The notes under the pieces are model-generated. The model was given only the letters and a program-made list of their open reading frames with translations, ran no database searches and had not been told where the DNA came from. The position numbers and the translations under genes were made by a program. 64,000 bases of DNA from Monodelphis domestica (Eukaryota > Chordata > Mammalia > Didelphimorphia > Didelphidae): the NCBI RefSeq assembly GCF_027887165.1, contig NC_077234.1, positions 192,401,465 through 192,465,464 of the forward strand, given 5' to 3'. This document shows positions 12,360-23,583 of this stretch, one piece after another; the stretch's first letter is position 1; each line of letters begins with the position of its first letter.

Positions 12360-12540
12360 TTTAAAAAAAATCCTTATTTTCTATCCTATTAACAACTCTA
12401 GACAGAAGGGCGAGGGGCTAGGCAAACAGGGTTAAGTGCCTTGCCCAGGGTCACACAGCTAGAAAGTGTCTGAGGACAGATTTGAACCCAGGTCCTCCTG
12501 ACTCTAGGCTTGGTACTCTATCCACTGTGCTTGCAACCTG
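12360..12540 (-). mobile_element. Marsupial SINE1/WSINE-like SINE
   Basis: Reverse copy with GCAAACAGGGTTAAGTGCCT, TGCCCAGGGTCACACAGCTA and AGATTTGAACCCAGGTCCTC. Well preserved. Confidence 0.8.
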
Positions 12541-12745
12541 GTTGCTGCATAAAGACAATCTTTCTTAATATGCCTCTACTTCCCGCCAAAAAACAAAGCA
12601 AAATCATCCTACATTTGCCCAAGTTGTGAAATGTACTTCTCTTTAAGAATCCCTCAGATCTTTTTTTTAGAACTTCCTGATACCATAATTTAGGTCACTG
12701 TCCAAGATTAAAATAAATTGTAAGAAGTGATAAGACTTATTTTGA

Positions 12746-12760
12746 GATAGATAGATAGAC

Positions 12761-12814
<54 letters not shown>

Positions 12815-13004
12815 ACAGATAGGTAGATAGATAGATAGGCAGATAGATAGATAGATGGATAGATAGATATATAGATAGATAAACAGATAGATAGATAGAC
12901 AGATAGATAGATAAACAGACAGGTAGATAAACAGATAGATAGATATATAGATAGACAGACAGATAGATAAACAGACAGATAGATAGATAGATAGATAAAC
13001 AAAC

Positions 13005-13058
<54 letters not shown>

Positions 13059-13168
13059 ACAGATAGATATATAGATAGATAGGCAGATAGATAGATAGAT
13101 GGATAGATAGATAGATAAACAGATAGATAGATAGACAGATAGATAGATAAACAGATAGGTAGATAAAC

Positions 13169-13223
<55 letters not shown>

Positions 13224-13276
13224 CAGACAGATAGATAAACAGACAGATAGATAGATAAATAGATAGATAAACAAAC

Positions 13277-13336
<60 letters not shown>
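12746..13336. repeat. Long GATA/GACA microsatellite array with internal duplication
   Basis: About 590 bp of GATA units interrupted by GACA, AAAC, AGGC and TGGA variants. The interruption pattern occurs twice: AGGC at 12837 and 13081 (244 apart), AAACAAAC at 12997 and 13269 (272 apart). This shows duplication of a block of about 250 bp within the array. All three minus-strand frames stay open because the complement reads CTAT without stops; they give repetitive SIYL peptides and are not genes. Confidence 0.95.
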
Positions 13337-13544
13337 GTGTCTTTCAGGAATATATAGCACACATTTTTTAGATTACTTTTTTTTCTCCTAACAAGCATTT
13401 TCACTCTCTAGCTCCCATTGGGAGAAAAAATCCTTATAAACACATAACTTGAAGGTGTTTAGGCAGAGAAAGTGATTTATCAACATACTACAGTATAAAG
13501 ATGATATCTGTGCCTTCCTTTCGAAGACATTTATTTTTCACAAG

Positions 13545-13765
13545 GAAGGCATTGAGGTGCAGTGGAAAGAGAGTTAACCTCAAGTCTAGAAAACCTAGAT
13601 TCAAATCTCACTTCTGACATTTACTGGCTATTTTGACTCCTAACTTTAAGAAATGAGAGGGAATAAGCATTTATTAAGTGCCTTGTGATAAATACTTTTT
13701 CAAAATATTAGCTCATTTGATCCTCTCATCAAAAGCAATTTTATGAAATAGTTTCTGATCTGAGT
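13545..13765 (+). mobile_element. MIR-like SINE fragments
   Basis: AGGTGCAGTGGAAAGAGAG, AACCTAGATTCAAATCTCAC and TGACATTTACTGGC, then TAAGCATTTATTAAGTGCC and CTCATTTGATCCTCTC. Confidence 0.5.
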
Positions 13766-14375
13766 TTTCCTTTACCAATGAAATCACACATTTAAACATA
13801 CCAAAAAAAAATAAATAAGCCTCTACATCATCTCTTTCAACTTTTTCCTCCCTCAAATTAAAGGAACCACTTCATTTAGCATTTTTTTCTTCTTTGTATT
13901 ATTTTCCCAAATGTTCATAAAATGAATATTTGAAGGTCTTCCCTCTATGCACAAGCTACTTGTGCTAGTAATTCCTCTTTTACAATTTCAAAGGATTTAG
14001 AGTTATTTGCAGTAAGAATTTTCTGGTTCCCCAATATCCTTCTCACTGGAGATTTAAGTATATGGAAGTAATCATAACATGATTCAGAAATGGTGAATAT
14101 TGGCTATCTGGTCTCACTCTTCTGTATACCCTAGGCACTTAAAAATAAAGTTCTAAATGCCAATGCTAGATAAGGTAATTAAAATAAGACTGTAAAGCCC
14201 AAACCATCTCATCAAGGAGCCAAGAATGTAATGACCCAGTTTCTCAGTAGTATATAATAATATTCCCAGGATTAAAGTTTTCTGTACAAGTCCATCCAAA
14301 AAAAAAAAAGCAACACCCTGAAGATGGTTCTGTGTGCCATTTTTGGCTCTGGCATTGCTGGTTACCAATCACCAT

Positions 14376-14580
14376 AAGAGAGAGCATGGCATAGTAGATA
14401 AGGTACTGTACTTGAAGTCAAAAAGACCTGGGTTCAGCTCCTTCCACCTTAGACACTTAGTAGTTGTGTGACTCTTGGCAATTTGTTTTAATCCCCTTGG
14501 GTCTCAGGTTTCTCATCTGTAAAATGAAGAGATTGAACTCACTGACCTCTAAAGTTGCTTCAAGCTCTAGATCTTTGATT
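14376..14580 (+). mobile_element. MIR/THER-type SINE
   Basis: GAGCATGGCATAGTAGATA, AGACCTGGGTTCAGC, TGTGTGACTCTTGGCA, TTTCTCATCTGTAAAATGA and GCTTCAAGCTCTAGATC, nearly full length. Confidence 0.75.
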
Positions 14581-14639
14581 TGGTGGAAATTATATTCCAG
14601 ATATATTATGGAAGATGAGGATTTTTCATCTTGAGATAC

Positions 14640-14715
14640 ATATACTCACGTGTGTGTGTATATGTGTGTATATACATATATATACATATAGACACATAAT
14701 CACATACACACAATT
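14640..14715. repeat. TG/TA simple repeat
   Basis: Alternating TGTGTGTATA and CATATATA units with CACATACACA at the end. Confidence 0.7.
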
Positions 14716-15619
14716 ATTGAGGACCCCAAATAGCTATTGCTATTGCTTATATAGGTTATATTAATTGATGTTTACTATAGTAAGAGTAATAAGATACATT
14801 TTTGAGGTCTATATATATTTATTAATTCATTTGGAAGTAAGAAGCTCATTACATGTTGACATAAACAACATTATTATGAGAAATAAAATTTTCCAAAGCA
14901 AAAAAAAGCATAAGTGCTATTGTTTTACATATTTTTGCAAATTTCTTTAATGTTTGACTTACTATAGGAGAGCGGAAGAGCTAGATTCTTGTCAGTTGCG
15001 GTATTCACTCTGTTGTGATTGATTATTGTTTTGATTAGCATATGAAAAAAATCCAATATCACATGGACATACATAGTTGGAAAAGAGACGGGTATTTTAA
15101 AGGCAAATAACATCTTAGTATTATTATGAAAATATCTTTGATCTCAAAAACCCCCAGAAAGTCACCAGGATCTTGAGAAGTCTACAAACTGAGAATCAAT
15201 CTATCTTCTCTCATTTGACAGAAAAAAAAAGTGTAACCACAGAAACACAAGAGAATTTCACTTGCCTCAGTCATACAGTTGGTATATGAGACCTTCAGAT
15301 TTGCTCATTTTTGGTCCAATTAATTCACCTCTGAGGTTTTTTTTTTTTCCCCAAAAGATATTGTTTTAATGAGGATAAGGAATAATTTGGTCAAAAAACA
15401 AAGACTGATTCCCTTGAAAAGGCTCAATAAAAAAGAGCTATTATAATAGAAAATACTGTTTGGTATGAGGAAGTCTGATATCATCAATGATTGTAAAGGT
15501 GATCATGAATAAGCCACTTACCTGCCTAGAGTCTTGCCTTCTCCATCTCTAAAAGAATACTTTGTGTTGCCACCTCCTAGAATTCTTGTGAAAAATGCAC
15601 TTTGTAAGTTGTTTTTTTT

Positions 15620-15798
15620 TTAACCCCCTTACCTTAGTATTACATCCAAGGCAGAAGAACTGTAAAGGCTAGACGATGGGGATTTAAGTGACTTGCCCAG
15701 GGTCACACAGCTAGGAAGTGTCCAAGGCCAGATTTGTACCCAGGACCTCCTGTCTCCAGACCTGGTACTGTATCCCCTGAGCTACCTAACTGTCCCTG
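15620..15798 (-). mobile_element. Marsupial SINE1/WSINE-like SINE
   Basis: TTTTTTTAACCCCCTTACCT, GACTTGCCCAGGGTCACACA, GCCAGATTTGTACCCAGG and GAGCTACCTAACTGTCCC in reverse. Confidence 0.8.
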
Positions 15799-16057
15799 TT
15801 ATGTAATCTTAAAGCATTAGGTAAATTTAAATTAATATTAGCTATAGCCCTTTTACCATAAGAAAAAATAATAGAGAAAAACTTATTTTATTCTTCAAGT
15901 CTTCAATTTGGAATTTTATTCTTTCCAGTCTTTCTGGAATGATTTAGGGGCATGTTGGAGCCAGGGCAATTGTAAAATTTTCAGTGCAAGCATTGCACTT
16001 CTGAAATAGGCAAACACTGCAAAGCAAGCTTTGATATATTATTTCGTGGATTTGCAG

Positions 16058-16295
16058 ATGGGTGGTGCAGTGAATAGTGTTGGACCTGGAGCCACGAAGA
16101 CTCCTCTTCCTGATTTCAAATCTGGTCTCACTTACTAGCTGTGTGACTCTGGGTAAATCACCTAACTGTTTGCCTCAGGTTCCACATCTGTAAAGTGTGC
16201 TGGAGAAGGAATTGGCAAACCACTCCATTATCTTTGCCAAGAAATCCCGAGCGGGGTCAGGAAGAGTCAGACATGATTGAAAGACCTACAATAAC
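16058..16295 (+). mobile_element. Marsupial MAR1-like SINE just upstream of a UXS1 exon
   Basis: Forward copy: GGGTGGTGCAGTGAATAG, TTTCAAATCTGGTCTCAC, GGAGAAGGAATTGGCAAACC, GAAGAGTCAGACATGATTGA. It ends about 144 bp before the exon acceptor at 16439. Confidence 0.8.
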
Positions 16296-16438
16296 AAGAT
16301 GCTTGAGAAAGTGAGAAAATGTGAATAATGCAGAACTTGGAAGACTTTATTGCATACTTTTTGGGGATAGAGTTGGCCTATTAAGTATTCTCCTGCAGAT
16401 GACGATGCTCCTAATGGGCTTCTATTTTTTTCCCCTAG

Positions 16439-16482
16439 GTCTATGGCTCTGGGACTCAGACTCGCGCGTTCCAGTATGTCAG
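16439..16482 (+). CDS. UXS1: UXS1 coding exon, first in window (VYGSGTQTRAFQYV-S)
   Basis: This 44-bp exon of UDP-glucuronate decarboxylase 1 encodes VYGSGTQTRAFQYV plus two bases of the next serine codon. UXS1 is an NAD-dependent extended short-chain dehydrogenase of the ER/Golgi lumen. It converts UDP-glucuronate to UDP-xylose, the donor for the first sugar of the proteoglycan linker. The G-x-Q-x-R-x-F segment is the part of the sugar-nucleotide binding site where, in this family, the arginine contacts the nucleotide diphosphate. A pyrimidine-rich acceptor ending CCCCTAG precedes the exon and a GTGAGG donor follows. The entry phase is 0, matching the human junction after GEPLT. The spliced product of the five exons is continuous, so this is a live gene and not a retrocopy. 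Confidence 0.97.
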
Positions 16483-17021
16483 GTGAGGGCATATTCACTT
16501 TTGGTACCCTAGAATTGATCTGAAGGCTCTCTTAGCCACTTTGGATGTCCGGTGCCGCCGTCCTGCTTTGTGAAGTTGCAGGATACACTAGGAAAGAGGT
16601 AGTTGGAAAAGACACATTTCCCATTTTAAAATCGGATTTTTTTTTAAACCAAAAAAATCTACAGATTTTGTCTTCAAAATTAAGGCACTATGAAGCCCAG
16701 TTTTCTGTTTCTGTTTCTCAATTAATCCGCTCTCAGTGGTTTTTCTCCTAATCTATGCTGCCATCTAGTGTTCCTGAGATGCATTTGTCAAGACCTGGCT
16801 ATGACTTAATCGGTCTAATTTTTGCCCTCAGCTGTTCTCAGAGGCAACTTTGATGATAAATTTGTTGAGTTGAATTTAGCATCCCAAATAGGTTTGGATG
16901 AAGCATCCATTAAAAGCATGCACATTTGACACGAAGAACTTGGCAAATATTTTAACTTCTGAAGATCTTGTTTGAATTGCAAAATAGTTACATACTTATT
17001 CATATTTTCAAAAAGTTATAC

Positions 17022-17236
17022 CTGGGACAGTGAGGTGGCCCAGTGGACAGGGAGCCAGGCTGAGGGATGGGATGTCCTGAGTTCAAATGTGACCTTAGAC
17101 ACTTCCTAGCTCTGTCACCCAGGGCAAGTCACCTAACCCCAGTTGCTTAGCTCTTACCACTCTTCTGTCTTGGAACTAATATTTAAAATTATTCTGAGAC
17201 AGAAGATAAGGTTTTGTTTTGTTTTGTTTTGTTTTG
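17022..17236 (+). mobile_element. Marsupial SINE1/WSINE-like SINE with GTTTT tail
   Basis: Forward copy: CAGTGAGGTGGCCCAGTGG, GAGTTCAAATGTGACCTTAG, CTTACCACTCTTCTGTCTTG. It ends in a short (GTTTT)n run. Confidence 0.75.
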
Positions 17237-17819
17237 AAGTTACATTTGTCAATAGCATTTGGGTCCCTGATAAAAAGAAAGCAACAAAATATTGTGTGAA
17301 AATGGTAACTGAGCATCATTTTTTAAGATCCTATCTCAATATAAAATTCACTTATAATGTTAGGTATTCGATTTTTTCCCCATTGTGTAGACAAGATCTT
17401 TTAAATCCCACATAACCCAAGGTTTCCTATAAAAATAAACTTGAATGTCATTTTTTAAGCTATAGTTTTCATTCTCTTAATTTTTTTTTTGCTTTTATTT
17501 TTTAAGGCCCCCTCTTTTTTATAAAATACATTTCCATATTGGTCATTATTATAAGAGCACACTCATAAATACCCAAAACCCCAAAATAAAACTGAAGATA
17601 CACTGGAATATTATTTTTACCCTAAAATAAACCAAAGTACATTGCTACATAATTATCCCTTTGCCCTTTCCTGCTCAGAGAAAAATCAGAAAGATAGCCA
17701 AAGGGTTCTTTTGTTGTCTCATTACCAAAGAACAAATTCATTGACATTTTAGGGTACTTGTTTCTTCTTTGCCTCTGGGAAGACTTTCACCATTTTTCCT
17801 GAAAGGCCCACACAGATTC

Positions 17820-18130
17820 TCTACCTTATTTTGTTTTTAATTTTAATTATAATTTAAAAAATAGTTTTCCATGTTTACATGATTCATTTTCTTTCCCTTC
17901 CCCTTTCCAGAGCCGCCAAGCAATTCCACTGGGTTGTACAATTGTTATCACTTGATACCTATTTCCATGTTAATTATTTTTACCATAGAACTGTAACCCC
18001 AAATCATATATCCATATGAACAAGTGCTAAGTCTTGTCATCAGTTTTGCTTCCATGTTTCTACTCCTATAATTCTTTCTCTCCATGTGGATTGTGGTCTT
18101 TCTCATAAGAACTTCAGGAATGTCCCAGAT
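17820..18130 (-). mobile_element. L1 3' end fragment (antisense)
   Basis: CCGCCAAGCAATTCCACTGG, ACCTATTTCCATGTTAAT, CATGTTTCTACTCCTATAAT and GTCCCAGATCATTGCATTGC follow the reverse complement of the marsupial L1 3' region in order. 5'-truncated. Confidence 0.7.
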
Positions 18131-18407
18131 CATTGCATTGCTGCTAGTGATTCTCTACCTTCTCAGAAAAACACAGAACTTTGGCGTTTCATTCATCACT
18201 GCATTGTTTATGTTAACTGACCCTCTTAGCATGTCTCCCCAGAATTGCTCTTAAATTGATGACTTCTCTGTTATGTTGTAGTACGTTTGTTAAAGATGAG
18301 CTTTCATCAATTCCATGTTTTCAACTCTCTGTGTTCTTTTCTCCTCCCTCCAGCCAACACCACTATATTCCTAGGAAGTCTATAGAATTTGGGCACACTG
18401 AACTTTA

Positions 18408-18650
18408 ATGAAATAGGTGTGTCCAACTCTTCATATTCTTATTTGGGGTTTCCTTGGCAAAGATACTGGAGTGGTTTGCCATTTCATTCTCAAGCTCATT
18501 TTATGGATAAGGAAACTGAGACACAGGATGATGTGACTTACCCAAGATCACACAACTCGTCAGTGTCTTAAGGCAGATTTGAACTCAGGAAGACCAGTCT
18601 TCCTGATTCCAGACCCAGCACTCTATTCACTGAGCCACATTTCTGCCCAG
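18408..18650 (-). mobile_element. Marsupial MAR1-like SINE
   Basis: GTGTCCAACTCTTCATATTC, GGCAAAGATACTGGAGTGG, GGAAACTGAGACACAGG and CTTCCTGATTCCAGACCC in reverse order. Confidence 0.8.
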
Positions 18651-18651
18651 C

Positions 18652-18805
18652 TACCTTAAGTTCATTTAATATCTTTGAGCTTCAGTTTCCTCATCTATAA
18701 ACTGGGAAAACAATACCTGTAACACATACCTTTTTTTGTATCTTAACTGAAATAATTTATGTAAAGTGCTTTCCAACTTTATAGCTTTACATAAATATTT
18801 ATTAC
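18652..18805 (+). mobile_element. MIR-like SINE, 3' part
   Basis: GAGCTTCAGTTTCCTCATC, AACTGGGAAAACAATACCTG, TATGTAAAGTGCTTTCCAAC and TTTACATAAATATTTATTA. Confidence 0.65.
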
Positions 18806-19064
18806 CCTGGTAATGATTTAAGAATCCTCTCTATAGTCCAAAAACAAGTCAATGTAGTTGAAGAAATTAGTCCATTCTGTTTTTGGATGACTACATAAAT
18901 AATGGGCAAAACATTTCACCAAACTAATTATGTATTTCCATGTAAAATACATTTTGATAAATTGTACCCTTTACTATATATGAAAATTCTTCTAGTCAAT
19001 AGACTATGCCCCCTTAAATGATTTTCTAGTCATTTTATAGCTATGAATGTCATACCATTGAATC

Positions 19065-19345
19065 ATGGATTTAGAGGGGGAAAAACATTCTAAGTCATCA
19101 AGTTCTTCTTCCTCATTTTTGAATAAATTGAAGAATAAGTAAACTGAGGTCCTCTTTGAAGAATGAATTGAAGAATAAGTAAGCTGAGGTCCTCATTGAA
19201 GAATGAATTGAAGAATAAGTAAGCTGAGGTCCTCATTGAAGAATGAATTGAAGAATAAGTAAGCTGAGGTCCTCATTGAAGAATGAATTGACAAATAAGT
19301 AAAGTGAGGTCTTCATTGAAAAATGAGGGAACTGAGGTCCAGGGA
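19065..19345 (-). mobile_element. MIR-like core interrupted by a minisatellite
   Basis: The flanks read TTAGAGGGGGAAAAACATTC, CTTCTTCCTCATTTTTGAA and, after the tandem array, AATGAGGGAACTGAGGTCC. This is the reverse MIR/THER core with the array placed in its middle. Confidence 0.6.
19121..19320. repeat. 40-bp minisatellite, five copies
   Basis: Five head-to-tail 40-bp units start at 19121, 19161, 19201, 19241 and 19281. Each begins GAATGAATTG and contains CTGAGGTCCTCATTGAA. The middle units are nearly identical and the outer ones have a few changes, as expected of recent expansion from inside the array. Confidence 0.95.
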
Positions 19346-20489
19346 AGTTCAGTGTCCCACCACTACCTCCCCCCTATTCCCCCATCCTCCAACAGAATTA
19401 TTTATTGGGTAAACATAGTGTTTAATCTTTCTAGTGGCCTAATTTCCCCACAAGTGAATTAGTACTTCATACTATCAAAGAGTAAAAGTGTTCAGCATCA
19501 GGTCCTGGCTAAAAGTTGAGTGAGAAACTCTGAGATGGGGAAATTATCACATGATCACAAGTGGTCTTATTCTCCCAGAGTTCAAATGGCAAAAGATAAG
19601 AGCCCCAGGTTCCTCCTGCAAGCCCTCTCCAACCTCATTTTGTTGGGTATTCAAGAAGTTCCCCCTTAGCATCTACTCAAGCTTTCTTGACTAACAACCT
19701 CCAGCCAGCAACAATTTGGAGAAAAGTAGGGTTATGTGGAGTTGACAAGAAAAAGTTTCCCTTGAATTGCTGTAAACACTGCGTAGGGTTGTTCTAGAAG
19801 GTATTCTTCAAGACTTTGCTCCTGATTGAATATATGGTTGTGAAGGAAATGGCAGACCACTCCAGGATCTCTGACAAGAAAACCCCAACTAGGGTCACAA
19901 GGACCACAACAAGGATCCTGGAACTAGTTGGTGGCAGCTCCAGGACTTTGACCCACATCTCCTGCGTCTAATGCCATCTTTACATATCTTAAATCACTTT
20001 GATCCCGTCATCTCCTAGATTCCTTTCTGTTTTAAATTCAAAGACTTTCTTAGTTTACTCTTGTCACCTTTAGTGGCATTCTAGTTACATTATTCTCCTG
20101 ATGTTTTGCATTTTAAATCTTCCCAAGCTTGAATCAATTGGTACAGAAAAGGAGAGCGTCTTCTTTTTATTTTTAAAGAAATAGTTTCCTTTCTTTGATA
20201 ATAGTTTCATCTAAATGCTAATATAATATTACCTGCTTGAATGAAGACATTCTGATATATACTCATTTTACAATTTACAAAATGTTTTCCCCACAGCAGC
20301 TCTTTCAGGTGGCTAAACAGTATAACCCCTATTTTACGGAAAAGGAATCTGAGGCTCAAGATTGCGTTTTATTCATGTTTACCTAACAATGATGACATTT
20401 ACGGAATGTACAGAAGATGAGCTTATATATTATATTTGTTGTTAAGTTTTGTTGTTTCAACTTTCCCAAAATCTTTTTAATATGTCCCC

Positions 20490-20830
20490 TTCTCACACAG
20501 CTAGCCCTCTGCTACAGGCTCTCATGACCTATATTGTTACAATAGCCTTCTTGTTTGTCTGTCTACCTTAAGTCTTTCCTCGCTTTCATTCATCCTCTAG
20601 TCAAATGCCAAAGGAATTTTCCTAAAATGCCAGATCTGGTGCCACCAATTCTTACTCCTCTCCACCCCACATACATGACCCTGAAATGTTCTCCCTTCTT
20701 CCTACTCTTGCATTTCTGGCCTCATTCAAGACTCAGCTCAAATCCCACTTTTTAAAAGAGGCCTTTCCTTGCCCCCTGTCCCCCACTAGTGCATTCCCTC
20801 TGAAATCAACTCCCCTTTGTTCTTTACTAA
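20490..20830 (-). mobile_element. L2-like LINE fragment
   Basis: CATTCAAGACTCAGCTCAAA, TCCCACTTTTTAAAAGAGGC and CTTTCCTTGCCCCC resemble the antisense of the L2 tail. The element resumes at 21040 after a SINE and a (TTTA)n tract. Confidence 0.55.
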
Positions 20831-20834
20831 ATAT

Positions 20835-20935
20835 TGATTTCCAAGCAAAAGGGCTAGACAAATCAGAGGCCAGATTTGAACATAGGTCCTCCCTATTCCA
20901 GGCCTGGTGCTCTATTCCTGATCCTCTACCTCCCA
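20835..20935 (-). mobile_element. SINE1/WSINE-like SINE fragment
   Basis: CCAAGCAAAAGGGCTAGACA, AGGCCAGATTTGAACATAGG and CAGGCCTGGTGCTCTATTCC. Confidence 0.65.
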
Positions 20936-20968
20936 CCCCCTGCCATTTATTTATGTATGTGTGCATAT

Positions 20969-21019
20969 TATTTATTTATTTATTTATTTATTTATTCATT
21001 CATTCATTTATTTATTTAT
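20969..21019. repeat. (TTTA)n microsatellite with TTCA variants
   Basis: A run of TTTA units with three TTCA units in the middle. Confidence 0.9.
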
Positions 21020-21039
21020 GTTATTTTGTGTATTAAAAC

Positions 21040-21180
21040 TACATAGTATATTTGCTTGTGATTCCCCCAACATTAGAATGTGGGCTCCTTGAAAGGGCCA
21101 TATTTTTTTTACCTTTCTTTGTATCCTCAGGGTTTAGACCCAAGGTCAGTGCTGAAAAAATACTGATGGACTGACTGGCA
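21040..21180 (-). mobile_element. L2-like LINE tail
   Basis: AGAATGTGGGCTCCTTGAAA, TTTGTATCCTCAGGGTTTAG and AATACTGATGGACTGACTGG match the well-known L2 tail in order. Confidence 0.6.
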
Positions 21181-21354
21181 TCCCAATATGTTATTCTACT
21201 ACAAAAAGCAGTCATGCTGTCTAACTGCTTAATAATCCACCAAAGGAACAGTAGTGGGACCGGGGACTCTCCCAGGACTGTTTCTTTTGGAACTCAATTG
21301 AACATAAGACAAGGGTGATGATGATGGCAATGATAATGGAAAAAAGGGGATGAA

Positions 21355-21515
21355 CCATCATGGATGGCCTCAAGTAGAAAGCACCCGGCTTAGGTCCTGT
21401 CTTGGACACATCATGTCTGGGTGACCCTGGGGAAGTCACTTTATCTCCGAGTCTGTGGTTTGCAGAGCAGTGGCTGATCTGCATTGATAGATAAAGGAGT
21501 TTCCTCATCAGGAAT
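21355..21515 (+). mobile_element. MIR-like SINE, degraded
   Basis: GGATGGCCTCAAGTAGAAAG, GGGTGACCCTGGGGAAGTCA and TTTATCTCCGAGTCTGTGG. Confidence 0.45.
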
Positions 21516-21569
21516 TAATTCTATCAATGAAATCATAAATCAAGTCTAAAAAAGATGATGTCGGTGGTG

Positions 21570-21815
21570 GTAGTAATGATAGCTGTCATTTATATAAAGT
21601 TTTATAATTATATAAAAATAACTGATTCATGTATTATTATTTACATCATTGACTCCTAATGGCCACTTCATTAAGGTTGGAATAGCAGATCTGTATCTTA
21701 CACATAAGGAGACTGAAACTTGGAGAGATCTCCTTGGCTTGTCCCTAATCTTAGAGCAAAGGAGATTAAGGAGCAGGATTCAAATCCAAGTTCAGAGTTC
21801 TTACCACTCTGCTAC
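21570..21815 (-). mobile_element. MIR3-like SINE
   Basis: GCTGTCATTTATATAAAGTT, ACACATAAGGAGACTGAAAC, GCAGGATTCAAATCCAAG and TACCACTCTGCTACAC in reverse order. Confidence 0.6.
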
Positions 21816-23159
21816 ACTGTCAAATCAACAGAATATACATAAGCATTTCAGCTTATTCTTTCTTCAAGTTGCCTTTTTCCTATTATGGTTTTAATCAGTA
21901 TGTTGTTATGGATATAGTTATTTAGCATTAAAAGATTATTCATTCATATTCTCTCAGAAATATTGTACATATTTATTCACTTAATAAATATTTTCTCTCT
22001 ACATGGTCCTCAGTCCTGCCTAAATTATCACAAACTACAAAAGAGAGTTGAAGGAACCATTGAGGATTTACTAAAAATAAATAAATGAATGGAAAAGTGA
22101 CTTTTCTGGGGGATGCCTAGCAGGACTTAAATTTAGATCTTCATAACTTTCAGGCTACTATGCCTTTCTATATCTGACATATCATTTTTGTAATAGTTAA
22201 AATTTAGTTTCTCTGCTAGAAGTATTATATTTTATGAGGTCTAATGTAAAAAATGCCCATTGATTGTAAGTGGGAAATTGAAAAACTTGCCTAAATAGCC
22301 CTGAAGGAGGCTCCTTTGTTCAAGAAGAAAACAAGACTGTTGATCATGATCTTTTATTTTATACAGTTACTTTAGTTTTTAAAAAATGTCACATGACCCA
22401 TAGAGCCCTGCTCCTCTTCAACAATACGCCAACAAGGATTAAAATACTTTAAAATTGACTCAGTCAAATTTGCAGTGCAGAACTGAGAACTCTCTCTAGG
22501 GATGTGCTGCCTCTCAGCTAGGCACAGGAAGAGCCTCTGTGTACAACACTGAGGTGTCATTTTTACAGAGTACCTTTTTTTCTAATAGAACCACATTTAA
22601 AAGGTTCTGAGGGAAAAAAAAAAAGAACCAAACTTTGGTAAGCAAAAATTTGCTTACTTCTCTTTACTTTCATGGACCAATCAATCACAATCCATCTGAA
22701 ACATTGGCAGTTTCCTTGATTTTTTTTTTAGTTGCTTGGAGTGTACAGAATTATTGATTGGGGAGAAGAAGGGATCTGGGGTGTTGGAGAACAAGTCATA
22801 GTCATGTTTCAATAACTAGTATTATTTGAGTTGTCTGTGTAATGTGCCAGTATGGGGATATCCATGCTTTGCACAATTCTTTCATGTCAGCAGGTTTTTA
22901 TTTCATCATAACATTCTTCTGAGTAAAGAAATGATCAAGTGTCCATGGGAGACCACATGAGACTTGAGTTTTCATCAGGGATTACTCTTGTGAACATCCA
23001 TCTTAATTGCCAGATTTGCTTTTTTTTGACATTCCTCCTATTTTCCAATTTATTTTCTTTGGGAAAGGGGATCGAAGAATTGCTTCTGAACTTATAAAGT
23101 ATGTTCCACATTCATTTATTTTGAGGAATTAGACAACTTCATCTCTCTTTCTTTTGCAG

Positions 23160-23220
23160 TGACCTAGTAAATGGACTGGTGGCCTTAATGAATAGCAATG
23201 TTAGTAGCCCTGTCAACTTG
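23160..23220 (+). CDS. UXS1: UXS1 coding exon (DLVNGLVALMNSNVSSPVNL)
   Basis: This 61-bp exon completes a serine codon with its first base and then encodes DLVNGLVALMNSNVSSPVNL, which as I recall it is identical to human UXS1. The D-L-V helix follows the substrate-binding QTR motif in the C-terminal substrate domain of extended SDR enzymes. The acceptor is CTTTTGCAG and the donor is GTAAGT, both strong. The exon ends in phase 0. It lies between introns of about 6.7 kb and 2.2 kb. Confidence 0.97.
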
Positions 23221-23350
23221 GTAAGTCCATTTTGCTACTGTTAGTCTCCATTCTTTGGCAGGGGTAAAACTTTCTGGCAAAGTCATAAATTGTAGGTTGT
23301 TGGGTCTACTTTCTTTATCAAAAAATCTGGTGAGTCATTAATGGTTTTCA

Positions 23351-23583
23351 GGGCAGCTAGGTGGAAAAATGGATAGGTCATTGAGCTGGAGTCAGGAAAG
23401 CCTATATCCAAATCCAGCCTCAGACACTTAGTACTTACATGACCCTGGGCAAGTCACTTAACTGTTTGCCTCAGTTTCCTCATATGTAAAATGAGGTAGA
23501 GAAGGAAATGGCAAACCACTCCAGTATTCTTGCCAAGGAAACCCCAAATAAGATCACAGGGCTGAATCAGCTGAAAAACAATC
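23351..23583 (+). mobile_element. Marsupial MAR1-like SINE
   Basis: GGGCAGCTAGGTGGAAAAAT, CCAAATCCAGCCTCAGACAC, CATGACCCTGGGCAAGTCAC and AACCACTCCAGTATTCTTGC. Full-length forward copy, 130 bp after a UXS1 exon. Confidence 0.85.

Larger units (their letters stand above)
1..16438 (+). other. UXS1: UXS1 intron (3' part), upstream of the first exon in the window
   Basis: The first recognisable UXS1 exon starts at 16439, in the middle of the protein, so the sequence to its left should be intron of the same transcription unit. I looked for the preceding exon (human residues ending GEPLT, with the RIFNTFGPRMHMNDGRVV region) and did not see it. The stretch holds the SINEs, LINE remains and microsatellites listed separately. 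The longer pieces without an obvious repeat are about 225-545, 5640-7020 and 11500-12110; in these I see no coding or RNA gene. Confidence 0.8.
16483..23159 (+). other. UXS1: UXS1 intron of about 6.7 kb
   Basis: Bounded by the GTGAGG donor after 16482 and the CTTTTGCAG acceptor before 23160. It contains SINEs, an antisense L1 3' end (about 17820-18130), a 40-bp minisatellite (19121-19320), L2-like pieces split by a SINE and a (TTTA)n tract, and MIR-like elements. I see no extra exon in it. The stretches 19345-19840, 21900-22370 and 22560-23150 show no feature I can name. Confidence 0.9.

Noticed and set aside
12667-13404. Open frames of 188-245 codons on the minus strand rich in S-I-Y-L
   Set aside because: They are the three readings of the GATA microsatellite; a stop-free period-4 repeat explains all of them.
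23351-23583. Possible tRNA gene from box A and box B-like motifs
   Set aside because: The boxes belong to the tRNA-like head of a SINE; no cloverleaf or acceptor stem is present. The same applies to the other SINE copies.
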